A stretch of DNA of 64,000 nt from Chlorops oryzae (GCA_020466095.1 CM035809.1:24440455-24504454), one strand, 5' to 3'; positions 33,241 to 45,694 are shown, numbered from the stretch's first letter. The notes: generated by a model not told the origin, from the sequence alone. A program made the numbers and translations.

Positions 33241-36200
33241 AACTAGTTCTTCTCCGAATGAAGTCGAGAGCTCATAATAGGATTGCCCACAGAGAATCTG
33301 ATCATAAATCTCTTTTTGTAGGAGTCCGAAGAATTCATTCTCTTCCATTCATCTTAACAAGCGTCTTCTTCTTCATTCAAAAAATGCCATTATTATTATA
33401 CACAAGTAGTTTAAATAAAATATGGATATATTTATGATGTAAAAAAAAACACACCGTGTGATGTTGTGACAACCAAAACAGAAATCGATAGACATCCGCA
33501 TTAAAAATCAGGTCTTTAACAGTTAAAGCAGCGCTTCAGTAGAGTTGGAAGAAAATCTGCGACAAAAGGCTACGTGTGTAGGAGTTCCTGCTGCTCTATT
33601 CATCACGAGGTTCTAATATCGAATTCCATGCAACGCTAATGAAAATGACAAATCGAACGTTAGAAGACACTCGCGAGAGCGAGAAAGATTGGTGTGTGGG
33701 TGTGTATGAGAGAGATAGCACACCACCTCGTCTTGAGAGCGCTCTTTCAATGCGTCAAACGAAGCAGAACATGACTTCTGATAGCGAGAACAAAAATGTT
33801 AAAAAAAATAAAGAAAAAAGTTTATTTACAAGTTTAATAAACTTCTGAAAAGCTAACGGTTTCTCTTAAAAAACAAAAAAAAAAAAGCAAATAAAAAAAA
33901 AACAATCGTAAGAACAATAAGAAGAAGACGATGTTGGTTAAGTACGGCAAGAATGAAGTAACTTCGAACAATGGCTTTCAACTTTTGACGTTTATCGTAC
34001 GTGTTAATCAAGAAGAGCTTCAACACGGCAGCAGCAACGAAGTCGACGACGACAGCGGCTCTTCCAAAGAAAGTAGGTTGAGCAAAGGAAAGAAAGAAAT
34101 CCACAGAAAAATTAAGAAAAAAATAAATAAAGTTAAGGAAGAAAGCCAACCCAAAAGGTGTTCCTATAGAGAAAACAGGTATGCAAACAATAATTATTAT
34201 ATTAAAGAATGAAAAAAAGAAAAAAAACTGAAGAGGAAAAGTTGAAGAATGAAAGACGGGACCGCATTCGTTTCTGCTGACAGAAAATTATTATTCTTTT
34301 TCTCTGCCGTAAGTATGTCAAGAAGCATGAATATTGCTTGCAGTGCAATTTATTGCATTAAAATAAAATCGGGTTAAAGATGAGCCACTTAAGTGCAAAG
34401 GGTACATTTTCTTTGGTTGTTGTCAATACTTGAAACTACAAAGAATCTTGCCGTGACGCAACATGATTTTTTCTTCTCTCATTTTCTTAATTATTTATTT
34501 TTTTTTTTTTTTAATTATTTTTTTGAAGGGCTGAGCTCAGCACGAGTCAATGGTATTGCTTAACATTGGATTGAGTAACTGTTCAAGTCACTCCCAGAAA
34601 AAAAGAAGAAAAAAAAAACGAATAAAAATGACGGCCAATAAGCGCTAATAACGCCGAAAGAGAATGTTGCTAACGACATGTCTACGGGACGTGAATAATT
34701 AGTAGAAATCAAATTCACAAATGGGATGGAAATGAAGTATGAAAATGAAACAAAATGGAATACAAATTAGCTTCAAATGCAAAAAAAAAAAAAAAAAATA
34801 AACTATTATGGGAAAAATAACATATAAAATAAACAAAATAAAATAAATAAATAAGAAAAAAAATAAAAAAATAAAATAAAAAAAAATTAAAAAAAATAAT
34901 TAAAAAAATTAATTAAATAAAAAAATAATAGTAAAAAATAAATAAAAAAAATATCATATATGTATGTTAAAAAAAATGAAATAACAAATCAACAACCAGA
35001 AAATGTTGCTTAATTATTTGAGCTAATTTTCCACACTCTGCCGATTATAGCAAATGTCATTGACCTTTGCGATAATTTTTTACGCAAGATTTGTAAGCAA
35101 AAATTATTGAAATTTTTACTTTATTCTTTGCTGTTTTTTAATTTTCGCTTAAACTTTAAATTTTTCCTCTTAGAGCATTCGCATTCTTTTGAGCTCATAG
35201 CAACATGTTGCAAAGAGGAATAAGCCGATCAGCATGTTGCTTTCAGTTAAGAACCGATATAGGGGCCGGCTCATATTACGAAATTCTTTTTGAAACTGTT
35301 CGATACATGATAAGGTTTAAATATTGTTCAATATTTTATCGTGGAAAATATTCTTTAGTCATGTTTTTCTATACTTTTTTAACAAACTTAAATGCTTACG
35401 TGCATGTGTGAACTTAGTCTAAGTTGGTTATTTCGAATTAACTTCGTCACTTATAAAATTATATCTTTGCCATTTTTTCATAGATTTTGAAAAGGAATAT
35501 CTTATTTTGTTTGGAAAAGAACCACCTTTAAATAAAAAAATCGCAAAAAAAAACATTTATCTTTTTGCGATAGATTTTTAGATGCCCCGGTGGAGAAAAA
35601 AGAACCACGAATTTGTTATAGAAAAATGTGGTTTTTTATGGAATCAAGGGTCTACAGAATCTTATTTTCTTGATTGATCTTTAAACTTTCTTAGGAGAAA
35701 GTCGTAGAGGGGTTAATCTTCTTTAATTTGAGGCATAATTTGTTGAGATCGGATGATGTATTGTCGAGTCTTGCTCAAAAAAGCTTCAATAGCCCCTTCA
35801 AAAAAACTTTTTTTTTTTCAAAAATGAGAAATGATAAAATTTTTCCAATTTTTTTTTTTTTATCTTTAGAAAGCCAAAGTCCATAAAAAAAATGCATTTC
35901 AGATGTCATAAAAAATGTGTAACTACTTATTATTGCCCATTCTTAAACATTTTCACAGCTAGGAAGTACTTTTATTTTTAACCCATTTTGAAACGACAAA
36001 AAAAGCCCTTGATTTTGTTTTTTCCTTTAAAATTTTTGAGACCTTCATATTTGGCCTTTAGGTCAATAATTTTTCATATTATTTGTGAACTTTTTAATTG
36101 TAAATTTTTAGACATTCTGAGTTTTGTTTGAAAAATCGAACATTTAGTCCAAAATGGGTTAAGGTTTTATTGTAATCAGAAATGTACGTCTTCAAAACTA

Positions 36201-37267
36201 TCAGCAACATTTCTCGATTAGTTCGCTCTAATAGAATTCCTCTTAGGATCAGTGATCTCCTTATTGCTTTTATAAGAACTGAGAGAGAGCCTGAAAATAA
36301 TCAAAGAAAATTTCTCCAATTTCCTCAAGAAAGCCCCAGACAATCATGTTAATTCAAAGTCAACTTTATTTAGCAAATAATTTCCCAGCATAACATTGCA
36401 ACGCATTACGGAGAATTGAGGTCAAATTCGTGAAAACAACTTTGACCGCAAAAGAGCAACACACAAACACACATACACACATACAATGCCATAAAGAATT
36501 CTTTTGCCAGCAGTAATACCCAATTTGAGCTCCAAAGAAAGCGCCAAGAAAGCCGCAACAACAGATTTAATCAGCGTCAAAGCAGCAATTTCTCATAACG
36601 AGAATGCAGCAACATTGCAATCCGAGGAGGAAGAAAAATAATCCAAAAAAATTATTTTAAAAAAAATATACGAAAGAAAAATGTTGCTCGAGAATAATAT
36701 GAAAAAAAAAAAAAATATTGTTGCAACTGCGAAGATGGTAAGAAAATTAGCTGAATTTACTTTACTTTGGTGAAATGCAATAACAAGAAGGCAAAATCAA
36801 AAGCAAAAGAAGAATCAGAATCAGAAGACCACGAACGAACGGCTAATACAGCGAGCAGCCGCCAATTTCACTCGACACCGGTTTTTTCTCGCCTGGTGAA
36901 AAGAAAGTCAATGACGCGACTCAACTTGAGCTTCTAAGAAAAGCTGCTAACACAGAAAGAAAAGAAGAGAAAAAAGAAAGAAAACTCTTCAAGATTGCGG
37001 CCAGGTAAACAAGTCAAGCATTGCCCTGAAGTGTGGTCGAACGGCGGGGAGGCAAGGCACTGAACGAAACGGGAAGGAAGGTAAAAAAAAAGAGCAACAC
37101 GGCTTAAAGAATTCCTGAGAGTTAAGAGAAGCTGGCTTTTCAGGTTGCCCCCCTCTCTTCTTACTCCAACTTCCCTCCATAAGTACTTATGAAAATGTCG
37201 ATCGTTGCATGTCTTTGCGATTTGCCTTTATGTCTATCGCAGCCGCTGTTCCGTTATGTTGACCGAT
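33241..37267. other. Low-repeat region, possible regulatory DNA
   Basis: Unique-looking sequence with GC-richer patches at 33530-33780, 33930-34080 and 36810-37190, separated by A-rich tracts (34780-34970). The plus-strand frame 33931-34212 (93 codons) has a partly balanced composition and then turns Lys/Asn-rich. I do not recognise it and rate it as unlikely coding. A-rich text at 36780-37000 ends CGGCCAG followed by GTAAAC, a weak splice-donor match. Confidence 0.35.
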
Positions 37268-37305
37268 TATATAACGGTACTTTCAAGCAGTGCATGCCAG
37301 TTGAA
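37268..37305 (+). promoter_or_regulatory. Candidate TATA-Inr core promoter
   Basis: TATATAA begins at 37268, and CCAGTT, one base off the fly initiator TCAGTT, has its A at 37299. That places the TATA box at -31, the standard spacing. GC content rises around it and downstream sequence is A-rich like fly 5' leaders. There is no clear open frame nearby, so this remains a motif-level prediction. Confidence 0.25.
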
Positions 37306-37607
37306 TGCCGTTCGAGATTTCATGGTGGAAGGTTTCTAATTTGAGAATGTAACGAAGAAACGACGACGATGGGAAGTGCATAAATCAGTTCACCCAAATG
37401 CGTAGTGTGCAGGAGAATTATTTATGGTTCGACGTAGTCAGGGGAAACGACGGGGAAATATGAAGAGAATAAATTTTCATTCTCAAAACACTTAAGAAAT
37501 CTGAAGAATAGGGAGTGAAAGCAACATTAACTGCGAAAAGACAATAAATTCAATTCAGAGAAAAAAATAGTCCTCTCTGAAACTGATTCTTCTGTGATAT
37601 TCTACAG

Positions 37608-38163
37608 ATTTTGAAGGAAAATGTTTAAATCTTTTCGTTTTTCGAAGGAAAATGTTTAAATTTTTCCGTTTTTCGAAGGAAAATGTTTAAATTTTTTAGT
37701 TTTTCGAAGGAAAATGTTTACATTTTTTCGTTTTTTGAAGGAAAATCTTTCACAAAAATCCTTTTTTGAAGGAAAATCTTTCACAAAAATAATTTTTTGA
37801 GGGAAAATCTTTCACAAAAATCTTTTTGTGAAGGAAAATCTTTCACAAAAATCCTTTTTTGAGGGAAAATCTTTCACAAAAATCCTTTTTTGAGGGAAAA
37901 TCTTTCACAAAAATCCTTGTTTGAAGGAAAATCTTTCACAAAAATCCTTTTTTGAAGGAAAATCTTTTACAAAAAACCTTTTTTTGAGGGAAAATCTTTC
38001 ACAAAAATCCTTTTTTGAAGGAAAATCTTTCACAAAAATCCTTTTTTGAGGGAAAATCTTTCACAAAAATAGTTTTTTGAAGGAAAATCTTTCACAAAAA
38101 TCCTTTTTTGAGGGAAAATCTTTCACAAAAATCATTTTTTGAGGGAAAATCTTTCACGAAAAA
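37608..38163. repeat. 31-bp minisatellite, about 18 copies
   Basis: Units read GAAGGAAAATCTTTCACAAA then AATCCTTTTTT. The first four (37610-37738) are a variant with GGAAAATGTTTAAATTTTT. Units start near 37613, 37644, 37676, 37707, 37739 and so on to 38142. The array shows two subtypes with a sharp boundary, which implies successive expansion events. Confidence 0.93.
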
Positions 38164-38272
38164 CGTTCTTTAACCCATTGCAGTTATTTCACTTCAAAAA
38201 AATATTCGTCGCTTAAAATGTTTTAAAACACCTAAGAATTGCGTTTCTGAGATCAGAATATAACAAAATATA

Positions 38273-38790
38273 TCGCATGAGAGCTAAAATTCATAAAGTG
38301 TCTTTGAGCTTTTTAAACAATATAAACAAAACAAAAATCCCCTAGAGAAAGATTGATTGATAGATTTAAAAAATAAAAAATATATCGCATGAGAGAGAAA
38401 ACGTACAAAGTGCTTTGTGGAACTTTTGAACTTTAAAAAGCAGAGAATTAAAATCCCACAGAATAGCATGTCTAACTTCAATATAAAATTTATAGCATGA
38501 GAGAGAAAATTTACAAATTATCTTGTGGAGCTTTTGAACTGCAAAAAAGCAGAAATTTAAAATCCCACAGAATAGCTTCACTAAATTCAACAATATAAAA
38601 TAAATAGCATGAGAGAGAAAAATTACAAATTGCCTTGAGGAACTTTTGAACTGCAAAAAACTAAGAAAATTAAAATATCACAGAATAGCATCACAAGTTC
38701 ACCAATATGAAATATATAGCATGAGAGAAAAAGTACAAAATGCTTTCTGGAACTTGTAAAATGATAGAAACTACAAAAATTCCAAGAGAC
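38273..38790. repeat. About 110-bp tandem repeat, five copies
   Basis: Units start at GCATGAGAG near 38275, 38387, 38494, 38608 and 38718. Each contains a TACAAA-TGC-type stretch, GGAACTTTTGAACT and AAAATCCCACAGAATAGCAT. The copies diverge by about 10-25 percent by eye. Minus-strand frames across the array (38284-38481, 38366-38656) are periodic artefacts. Confidence 0.88.
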
Positions 38791-39505
38791 AGAGAATATT
38801 CTTTTTCATGGCATGAATTTTATACCAAATTTTGGACCAGAAAAAATGCCCCACTGTAAGCGCAGTCAATGGATGAAGCTTTCAATGTTACACATACCAC
38901 ATCGCTACCAATAAAAGTGTGCACAATGGAAGAAATATTTATTATGAAAGTTACAGTTTTACTATTGAAAAAATGTCGGAGGCTGACAGGAATTTTAAGG
39001 AGGCTTTATATGTACCTCTACCTTGAGCTCCTACAATATAGTATTTTCATTCAATATTGCCCTCTCTCCTTTAATACTTTTATTATTATTTTCGATTAAT
39101 CAAAATTCATAAAAATATTCTAACACTGTGAAGCCATTAAAATGTCTTTTTATTGCAGTAAACAATTTCAAAAAACTGGTTCAATTAATCCGAGTTCAGG
39201 GTCATTTTTTCGTTCTACTCTTAATTAAACACACAAATGAGGTCAAGGCTGTAAGAAAAATAAAATATTTTCGCTAATTATGACTGCCGTAAAAACGCAA
39301 GCAAAACAGAAAAATCATATCAAACGAGCGTCGCATCGTTTCCGCGTCAACAAAAAAGAGCCGATTAAATTTTTATGAAAAAATCGTAAAATCCAAAAAA
39401 AACCAACTTTATAATTAGCTTAAACGAAATCATCGCAAAATAATAGAAAAAAATCTTTAAAATTAAGGAACAAAAACTTTGAAAGAAAGTAAAAACTTTT
39501 GGCTC

Positions 39506-39854
39506 ACAGTCACGTCTAATTAAACAAAAATTAATTGCACCAGCAAAATAAAAAGGACACCGGAAAAATCAAGCATCGCAGGAAGAAGACACAAAAAACT
39601 TCTTCCATTGCGGCAAATTGCATTGCGATAAAAACAAAAATAAAATCAAAAAATAAAAAAACCAGGAAATGTTGCACTTTTAGCCTACATTTCACTTCGG
39701 CAACAAACACAAACACACGCACACAAAACACGCACACCACACAAAACAATAGCAGCACCAAAGGCAAACGCGACCAAAAGACCCGGCCCAAGCCAAGCTA
39801 TTAGCATTGTTGATTGGGAGCTGCGTACAGTCGTGGCGAATTATGCATACAACG
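39506..39854 (+). other. Candidate non-coding 5' exon with GTGAGT donor
   Basis: An A/C-rich segment typical of fly 5' leaders (ACACAAACACACGCACACAA and CAGCACCAAAGGCAAACGCG) ends ACAACG directly before GTGAGT at 39855-39860, a strong splice-donor consensus. An ACAGTC initiator-like site lies near 39507. The 89-codon frame within (39535-39804) is Lys/Thr/Asn-rich and looks like leader sequence, not protein. No downstream partner exon can be proven from the window. Confidence 0.35.
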
Positions 39855-39860
39855 GTGAGT

Positions 39861-40846
39861 TGCTACTCCGCATTTACGTCCGCGCAGCAATAAAACGAGA
39901 ACGTAATGTTAAAAAGCATAAAAATGCAAATTATTAAGAAAAAGAAAGAACGAAGAAAAAAAATAAGCAAATACTGAAAGAAAAAGAAAGCCACAAAAGA
40001 CGATAAAAGGGAGAAAAAAAAATCAAAAATCAAGTCAACTTCCATTCCAATTTTAATACAAATTTTTCGTTCTGGTTCTGAATCTTTTTCTGAAAAATCT
40101 TTTTTTTGTTTTCTCTCTCCACTATCTTTCTATTCTATTTCTTTTGCGGTTTGGACAGAAAACTTCTGCGTTAATGTTGACTCTTTTTTGGGTTTGACTT
40201 TTCTGCTTAAGTAAGTATATGCAAAGTGGCAACAAATTGGTCAAGAGGGTATTTTTAAGTTGAATGACAGGAGAGCACAAAGCAACACTAGAATATGATA
40301 GCCAAAAACGGACAATGACGACACAAAAACAAAAAAACAAAAAACAAAACACCGGAAATTTGTTCAATCAGATAGTTTCAAATTCAAATTGAATTGGATT
40401 GGTGCAAAATATTTCTGGACTTGTTTTGAACCAAAGAACATTTTTGAGACACAAAAGAAATGCTGAAAAAGTTCAGTCATTCTCACTGGGAGCATTACCT
40501 CAAGCCTTCGATAATTTGGGGTTATAAAAAGAACCTCGATAATTTGTCGACATAAGATAGCAGCAAGTTTTTCAAGTAGTTAGTCCAGTACTCATATCAT
40601 AGGTGTATATACCACGTCAGAGGGTCGTTTTCTTCAGCTCGATTTAAGTACTTCTTTCAGTTTTCAAGCCAGTTTAAACTCAATCAAATACCTTTGCTAT
40701 ATTTGAATTATTTCAAAATGTTCATTTAAAATTGATAGACCTGGTTCAAACTCTCCCGGGGACTATCATTTGAAATTTTAAACCTTCAAAAAGTTTAAGC
40801 TAGGGTGAAGACTATGAGACTCAATATACCCAAAAAAATTTATTAA
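39861..40846. other. AT-rich intron-like sequence
   Basis: Low-repeat AT-rich DNA with A-rich homopolymer runs near 39940-40030. No open frame with balanced composition and no TIR pairs were found. Confidence 0.4.
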
Positions 40847-41137
40847 CATAATCAATGAAAATGGACTTAAATTGATAAATTTCGCTCAAATGTATGAAGA
40901 TATGTATATAAAATAGCTTAAAACGCTTAAATTATAATCTTTGAAAAATTTTATAGGCATCAATAATCGATTATTCAAATTATCGATAAATGTAGAATCG
41001 ATAAATCAAATTGACGATAAATTTAAAATCGATAATTTTAAGATTCCCGATCTAGGAATTGATAGAATCAATAAGACTACGTAGTCTTTGAAAACTTCAA
41101 CATATTAATTTTTTATAGTAGATAATTTTAACAATCG
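40847..41137 (+). repeat. Direct repeat left of the mariner
   Basis: Begins CATAATCAATGAAAATGGAC and matches 42125-42440 in the same orientation. It contains ATCGATAA-type motifs and the palindrome-like GACTACGTAGTC. It ends in ACAATCG at 41137, exactly where mariner coding sequence starts. Confidence 0.85.
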
Positions 41138-42019
41138 TTAAACCGTTCCGGTAACTTCGATGTCAAGGATGCACCACGCACTGGAAGGCCAATTGTCGAA
41201 AATGTCGATAAAATCATGGAAATTATCGAGTCCGACCGTCATGTTAGCACTGTTTCGATTGCAAAAGAGCTAAAGATTGCACAAAAAACCGTTTGGAACC
41301 ATTTGAATAAGGCTGGATACACAAAGAAGCTCGATGTATGGATGCCACACGAGGTAACGCAAAAAAACCTCATAGACCGAATTTCCATCTGCGAATCGCT
41401 GCTGAACCGCAACAAAATCGACCCATTTCTGAAGCGGTTGGTGACTGGTGATGAAAAGTGGGTCACTTACGACAACGTCAAGCGAAAACGGTCGTGGTCG
41501 AAACACGGTGAACCGGCGGAAACGGTGGCCAAGCCAGGATTGACGGCCAGGAAGGTTTTGCTGTGTGTTTGGTGGGATTGACAGGGAATTATCTACTATG
41601 AGCTGCTCCCATACGGCAAAACTCTTAACTCGGAACTCTACTGTCAACAATTGGACCGTCTGAAGGAAGCAATCGCCCATAAGCGGCCAGCTTTGGCCAA
41701 TAGGAGAGGAATTGTGTTCCATCAGGACAACGCCAGGCCACACACATCGATAGTGACTCGCCAGAAGCTCCGGGAGTTTGGGTGGGAGGTTCTTCTGCAT
41801 CCACCTTATAGTCCGGACCTGGCACCAAGTGATTACCATCTGCTCCTGTCCATGGCGAACAATTTTGCTGGTGAAACATTCGCTTCAAGAGAGGCTTCTG
41901 AAATTCGACTGTCTCAATTTTTTGCTAATAGGAACGAGGGCTTCTATGAGAGAGGCATAATGAAATTACCTTTAAAATGACAACAAGTTATCGAACAAAA
42001 CGGCGCATATTCGACCTAA
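41138..42019 (+). pseudogene. mariner transposase pseudogene
   Basis: A single frame of 294 codons runs from 41138 to the TAA at 42017, against about 345 residues for intact mariner transposases, so roughly 50 N-terminal residues are lost. The second helix-turn-helix (VSTVSIAKELKIAQKTVWNH) and the WMPHEL-type linker (WMPHEV) are visible. Catalytic acids are D in VTGDEKW (41450), D in HQDNARPH (41726) and D in SPDLAPSDYH (41831), giving the D34D spacing of mariner. Two in-frame TGA codons (41579 and 41978) replace positions that are normally Trp, and the N-terminus is absent. In life the enzyme cuts and pastes DNA at TA sites. This copy cannot do so. Confidence 0.95.
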
Positions 42020-42096
42020 ATCGGGTCATTCTAACTATCTTAAATAAAGGCCTCAATTTAATGCAAAAATAATGGATTTCTTTTTACTACACCTAA
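41138..42096 (+). mobile_element. 5'-deleted mariner element
   Basis: The right end is intact: the reverse complement of 42070-42096 begins TTAGGTGTAGTAAAAAGAAA, followed outside by TA (42097-42098). The left TIR, the 5' leader and the first codons are missing, as are a few bp of flank when compared with the uninterrupted copy of the target near 42440-42480. A deletion across the left junction explains both losses. The TTAGGT-type end fits the irritans/mellifera group of mariners, but that subgroup is an inference. Confidence 0.9.
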
Positions 42097-42124
42097 TATA
42101 TTCGATTTGGTCAATAATGGACTG

Positions 42125-42460
42125 CATAATCAATGAAAATGGACTTAAAATTGATAAATTTCGCTATAATTTATGAAGATATGTATATAAAATAGGTTAA
42201 AACACTTAAATTATAATTTTTGAAAATTTTAACAGGCATCAATAATCGATCAATAAAATTATCGATATATGTAAAATCGATAAATCAAATTATCGATAAA
42301 TTAAACATCGATAACTTAAATTATCGATTAATTTAAAATCGATAATTTTAAGATTACCGTTCTAGGAATTGATAAATTCAATAAGACTACGTAGTCTTTG
42401 AAAACTTCAAAATATTAATTTTTTAGAGTCGATAATTTTAACAATCGAATCTTATATAAT
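42125..42460 (+). repeat. Direct repeat right of the mariner
   Basis: Second copy of 40847-41137. The tail CGAATCTTATATAATCGATT, then GGTAAAAAATGGACTGC, represents the unoccupied form of the site that the mariner entered in the first copy. Several TATCGATA-like motifs occur at 42240-42360. Confidence 0.85.
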
Positions 42461-44335
42461 CGATTTGGTAAAAAATGGACTGCTTACGATTTGATTACTA
42501 TCACGGTCGATTTCTTTTGAATATAAAACTACAATAATTTAGGTCGACTCTCATGAACGTGTTCTTTTGAGTAGATTCTTTCAAATATTGAGTTCTACAA
42601 ATCGATCTATTTTGTAAAAGACCATATTATGATCAATTACTTCGATAATTGACTATATTGGTATCGATAACTTAATTTAAATATATAAAATAAAAAATAA
42701 AAAACCGATATTTTTTAAATATTCGAATGATTTACAGCTAATTAATTTAATAATCTATCGACTTAGTATCGATAAAGTGCAAAATCGAGAGCTTAACAAT
42801 CGGTGGTTTAACTAATCGAACTGTTATTCGAAGCAAAAGGAAAAAATTCCAAATAAAAGAGGATCAACTCAAAAGAAAAAAATCGACCAATTATTCAACA
42901 AAGAGTTTGGGTAATTCGATCCCGAATGGGTTATTTTATCGGCACCAAAATCGATTCGATCTTCCGTAGATCGCATTTGATCCGATTTGATTCTTTGATG
43001 CTTTTCCGTTAAGTCAATAAATTATTGCTTTTAGCCATGAAAACACATTTTTTTTAAAGAATCTATTTTTCGTCTACTTTTCCCCTTCCAATTCAAGATC
43101 GACCAATATTTAACTGTCTTGATCAGAACACCGATAAGGCTTCGGAATTTCAAAATGTGTTTTTTAATGTATCTCGAAATGCGATCGATATCGAAATGTT
43201 CATGTTTTACGACCATATATTGAATTCGCGTCAAACAGAAATTTTATCAAGGTATTAATATATTTGGGCTAAAATATATTATTCTCTACTCTTGAATGAT
43301 CAGAGCATCGATCCAGTGAGAAGTGCCTTATCTAAAGTTCAAGTTAGTTCGGTTCATTAACTTTTACGAAATACTAATGGCAAAAAAAAAAAAAGTTTCC
43401 TTTTAAAAAAAAAACGAATTATTTTTTGATTAAAATCAAGTTCAAAATATTTATACGACCGATTAAATCCGAATAAAAGATAGCACATAATTTAAAGACG
43501 AGTAAGAAGAGAAAAAAATCGATTAATTTGTTTTGTCTCAAATATCTATGAACACTCCGAAATTACGCCATTGGTTCGCGTGCTGGACATAACTAAAAGT
43601 TTTATTGTTCAATTAAATGAGTCAAAATAAGTTTTGAGTAATCCAAAAAATAATCTTCGATTTCCTAAAAGAAGTAAAATATGAAAATATTAAAGAAAAA
43701 ATAAAAATAAAAATTGAATAAATTTTCGGAGTTAAAGAAAAAAAAGAAGAATTTTTGTTCGATGAATTGACTTCGGTTAATCAACATAACAAGTATGACA
43801 ACAAGAAGACGCAATAAATCAACAGGTCCATGGAAAGAATAAATGTCACAAATAAATGTCGTGAATTTGGGAATAGGGCTTTAAATAAATCGAATTTTAT
43901 GTTGAAAATTAAAATGAGCTAGAGGAAACTAGACTGAAATTTTCGCCAGACACGAGAAGCAACCTGAATTACAGGATTTTTTTTATTTTTTTATTATTTA
44001 TTTTCTTTTATTTACAAACAAGAAATCTTAATTCAGTTTCATCAAATTACATAAGCTTTAAGGAAAAATTATTTGACAACTGATTCATGCTTTTTTTTCA
44101 TCACTAGTTATCACATAATTCATCGTAGCTTTGCCTTTTGTATCGGTCTGATCGGTTAAGATTACGTTTCAAAACACACTACTTCAACAAAGAAATCAAA
44201 ATAAAAGTCTGTGTACCAAAAGAACCCGATTTAGAAGCGATAAGACCGAATACATGGCATCGAACTCAAGCGATTTTGAGGATCGTGTCTTGACTACTAC
44301 TTCTAAAATCGATTCTACTCAGTTAAAAAAAGGCC
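42461..44335. other. ATCGAT-rich, AT-rich sequence, no gene
   Basis: Scattered ATCGATAA and TCGATT motifs continue from the direct repeats to about 43000, then simple AT-rich DNA follows. No frame above 70 codons and no TIR pair found. Confidence 0.4.
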
Positions 44336-44339
44336 AGTA

Positions 44340-44412
44340 GGCACCTACGGGACCAAAAACTATGAGCGTTCCCAAAAAGTTTCCGCTTAAGAAGGGTGTC
44401 CGCAAGGAGATA
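44340..44412. mobile_element. End fragment of the AGTGTA-type TIR element
   Basis: GAGCGTTCCCAAAAAGTTTC, CGCTTAAGAAGGGTGTCCGC and an AGATAATACACTTTATA end match the right end at 8818-8910. Only the right terminus is present. Confidence 0.5.
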
Positions 44413-44975
44413 ATACACTTTATAGCCGATTAAAAAACAAGTGCCGACTTCAAAGCAATCATTTTTTGAAAGTACTCAAAACTTTAAAGCATCAATATTT
44501 TAACCCTTTAGTAGAACCAAGTCCATACTTATCCTTTCAAGGCTAAAAAATGAAGAACTCAAAAGCAGGACCTCCCTAATTGGGGCACTCATTGTTAGCG
44601 AAACTTTGTCCTGGAGGAGTGCATCTACATACGGAACTAAGAGTTGAATCTGTAGGTAAAATTGAGCGCCCCAAAGATAGGCTTTAAAATGTTTTCTTAA
44701 TCAAGGAGTTTAAAAAGTGGAGGTGCTACTGTGATCGTCTAATTTTTGATCATCCATAAAGTATAGAGTTCTTTCACTTTGACCTTTCAAAAAACCAATA
44801 TAACAAATTAAACAGAAAATAAAAATAAAATAAAAAATAATCTAGATACTAATTAAATTTTGAAGTGTACAGTGAAGTCATTTAAGAGTGTACACCACAG
44901 ATCGTTGAGCGCTGTTTCGCAGTACTTTGAAAAGAATGAAAAGTTATCCAAAGCCTTCGAAGAACTTTTCTACAA
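44413..44975. other. Unassigned sequence
   Basis: No open frame, TIR or tandem repeat noticed. Confidence 0.35.
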
Positions 44976-44977
44976 CA

Positions 44978-45691
44978 CCCAGCGGGAAATGTCCCGCGAA
45001 CATCCCCGATGATGTCCTAGTGACTTCGTAGCCGGATTGCATGCTATTTCCGGTGACACTTTGTATAACATTTACACAGGAGCTGACAGGGACTTCAGCG
45101 GTGACATTATCACCGGAAGATTAGAAAATGTCACTGGTCATGCTAGGGGATGCGATGGCGAAAAAAGCATTTGAGAGCAGCGCACATTGCTCTTTTATTT
45201 CTAAATGTCAATATATAGAAACCAGATAACCAGAGAGGGCAATCTTTGAATGTTTCGAACATTTTAAAAAATCTATTTTTGACAATTTTTGTTCGCCTCT
45301 GCCAGGGATCGAACCTGCGATCTTCGGATTCTGAGTCGAGCACTCATCATCTACGCCACTTCATGCTAACGCTGAAGTGACGCTAAAACCTTATTTAAAT
45401 TTCAGTAGCCAATGAGAGTCAAGCACATGAACAGCATCCCTCCACGATGACATATCCTCCAAGATGTCATGCATGACAATGTCACCTATATGTCATCGAT
45501 GACATTGTCATGCAGGAGATAATTTCCCGCTGGGCTTATTTAAATTTCAATATCCAATGAGAATCAAGCGCATGAACAGCATCCCTCCACGATGACTTGT
45601 CCTCCAAGATGCCATGCATGACAATGTCACCTATATGTCATCGATGACATCATTGGTGACTTTGTCATGCAGGAGATAATTTTCCGCTGGG
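44978..45691. mobile_element. CCCAGCGGGAAAT MITE with SINE insertion and duplicated right end
   Basis: CCCAGCGGGAAAT starts at 44978 and its inverted form ends at 45534 and again at 45691. The last about 150 bp are tandemly duplicated (45385-45535 and 45536-45691), sharing CAATGAGA-TCAAG, ACAGCATCCCTCCACGATGA, ATGCATGACAATGTCACCTA and TGTCATCGATGACAT. The inner part is rich in TGACAT/ATGTCA motifs. A SINE head interrupts it. No target duplication could be fixed, so the superfamily is unknown. Confidence 0.72.
45285..45375 (-). mobile_element. tRNA-derived SINE head
   Basis: On the minus strand the order is AGCATGAAGTGGCGTAGATG (box A-like TGGCGTAGATGATG), TCGACTCAGAATCCGAAGAT, then GCAGGTTCGATCCCTGGCAG (box B GGTTCGATCCC). 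The same layout occurs in the SINE at 25566-25800. The body continues toward lower coordinates as far as about 45150 without a clear tail. Confidence 0.72.
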
Positions 45692-45694
45692 CAA

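Noticed and set aside
33931..34212. 93-codon frame as a protein-coding gene
   Set aside because: The second half is Lys/Asn low complexity, an equally long frame lies on the opposite strand, and no splice signals frame it.
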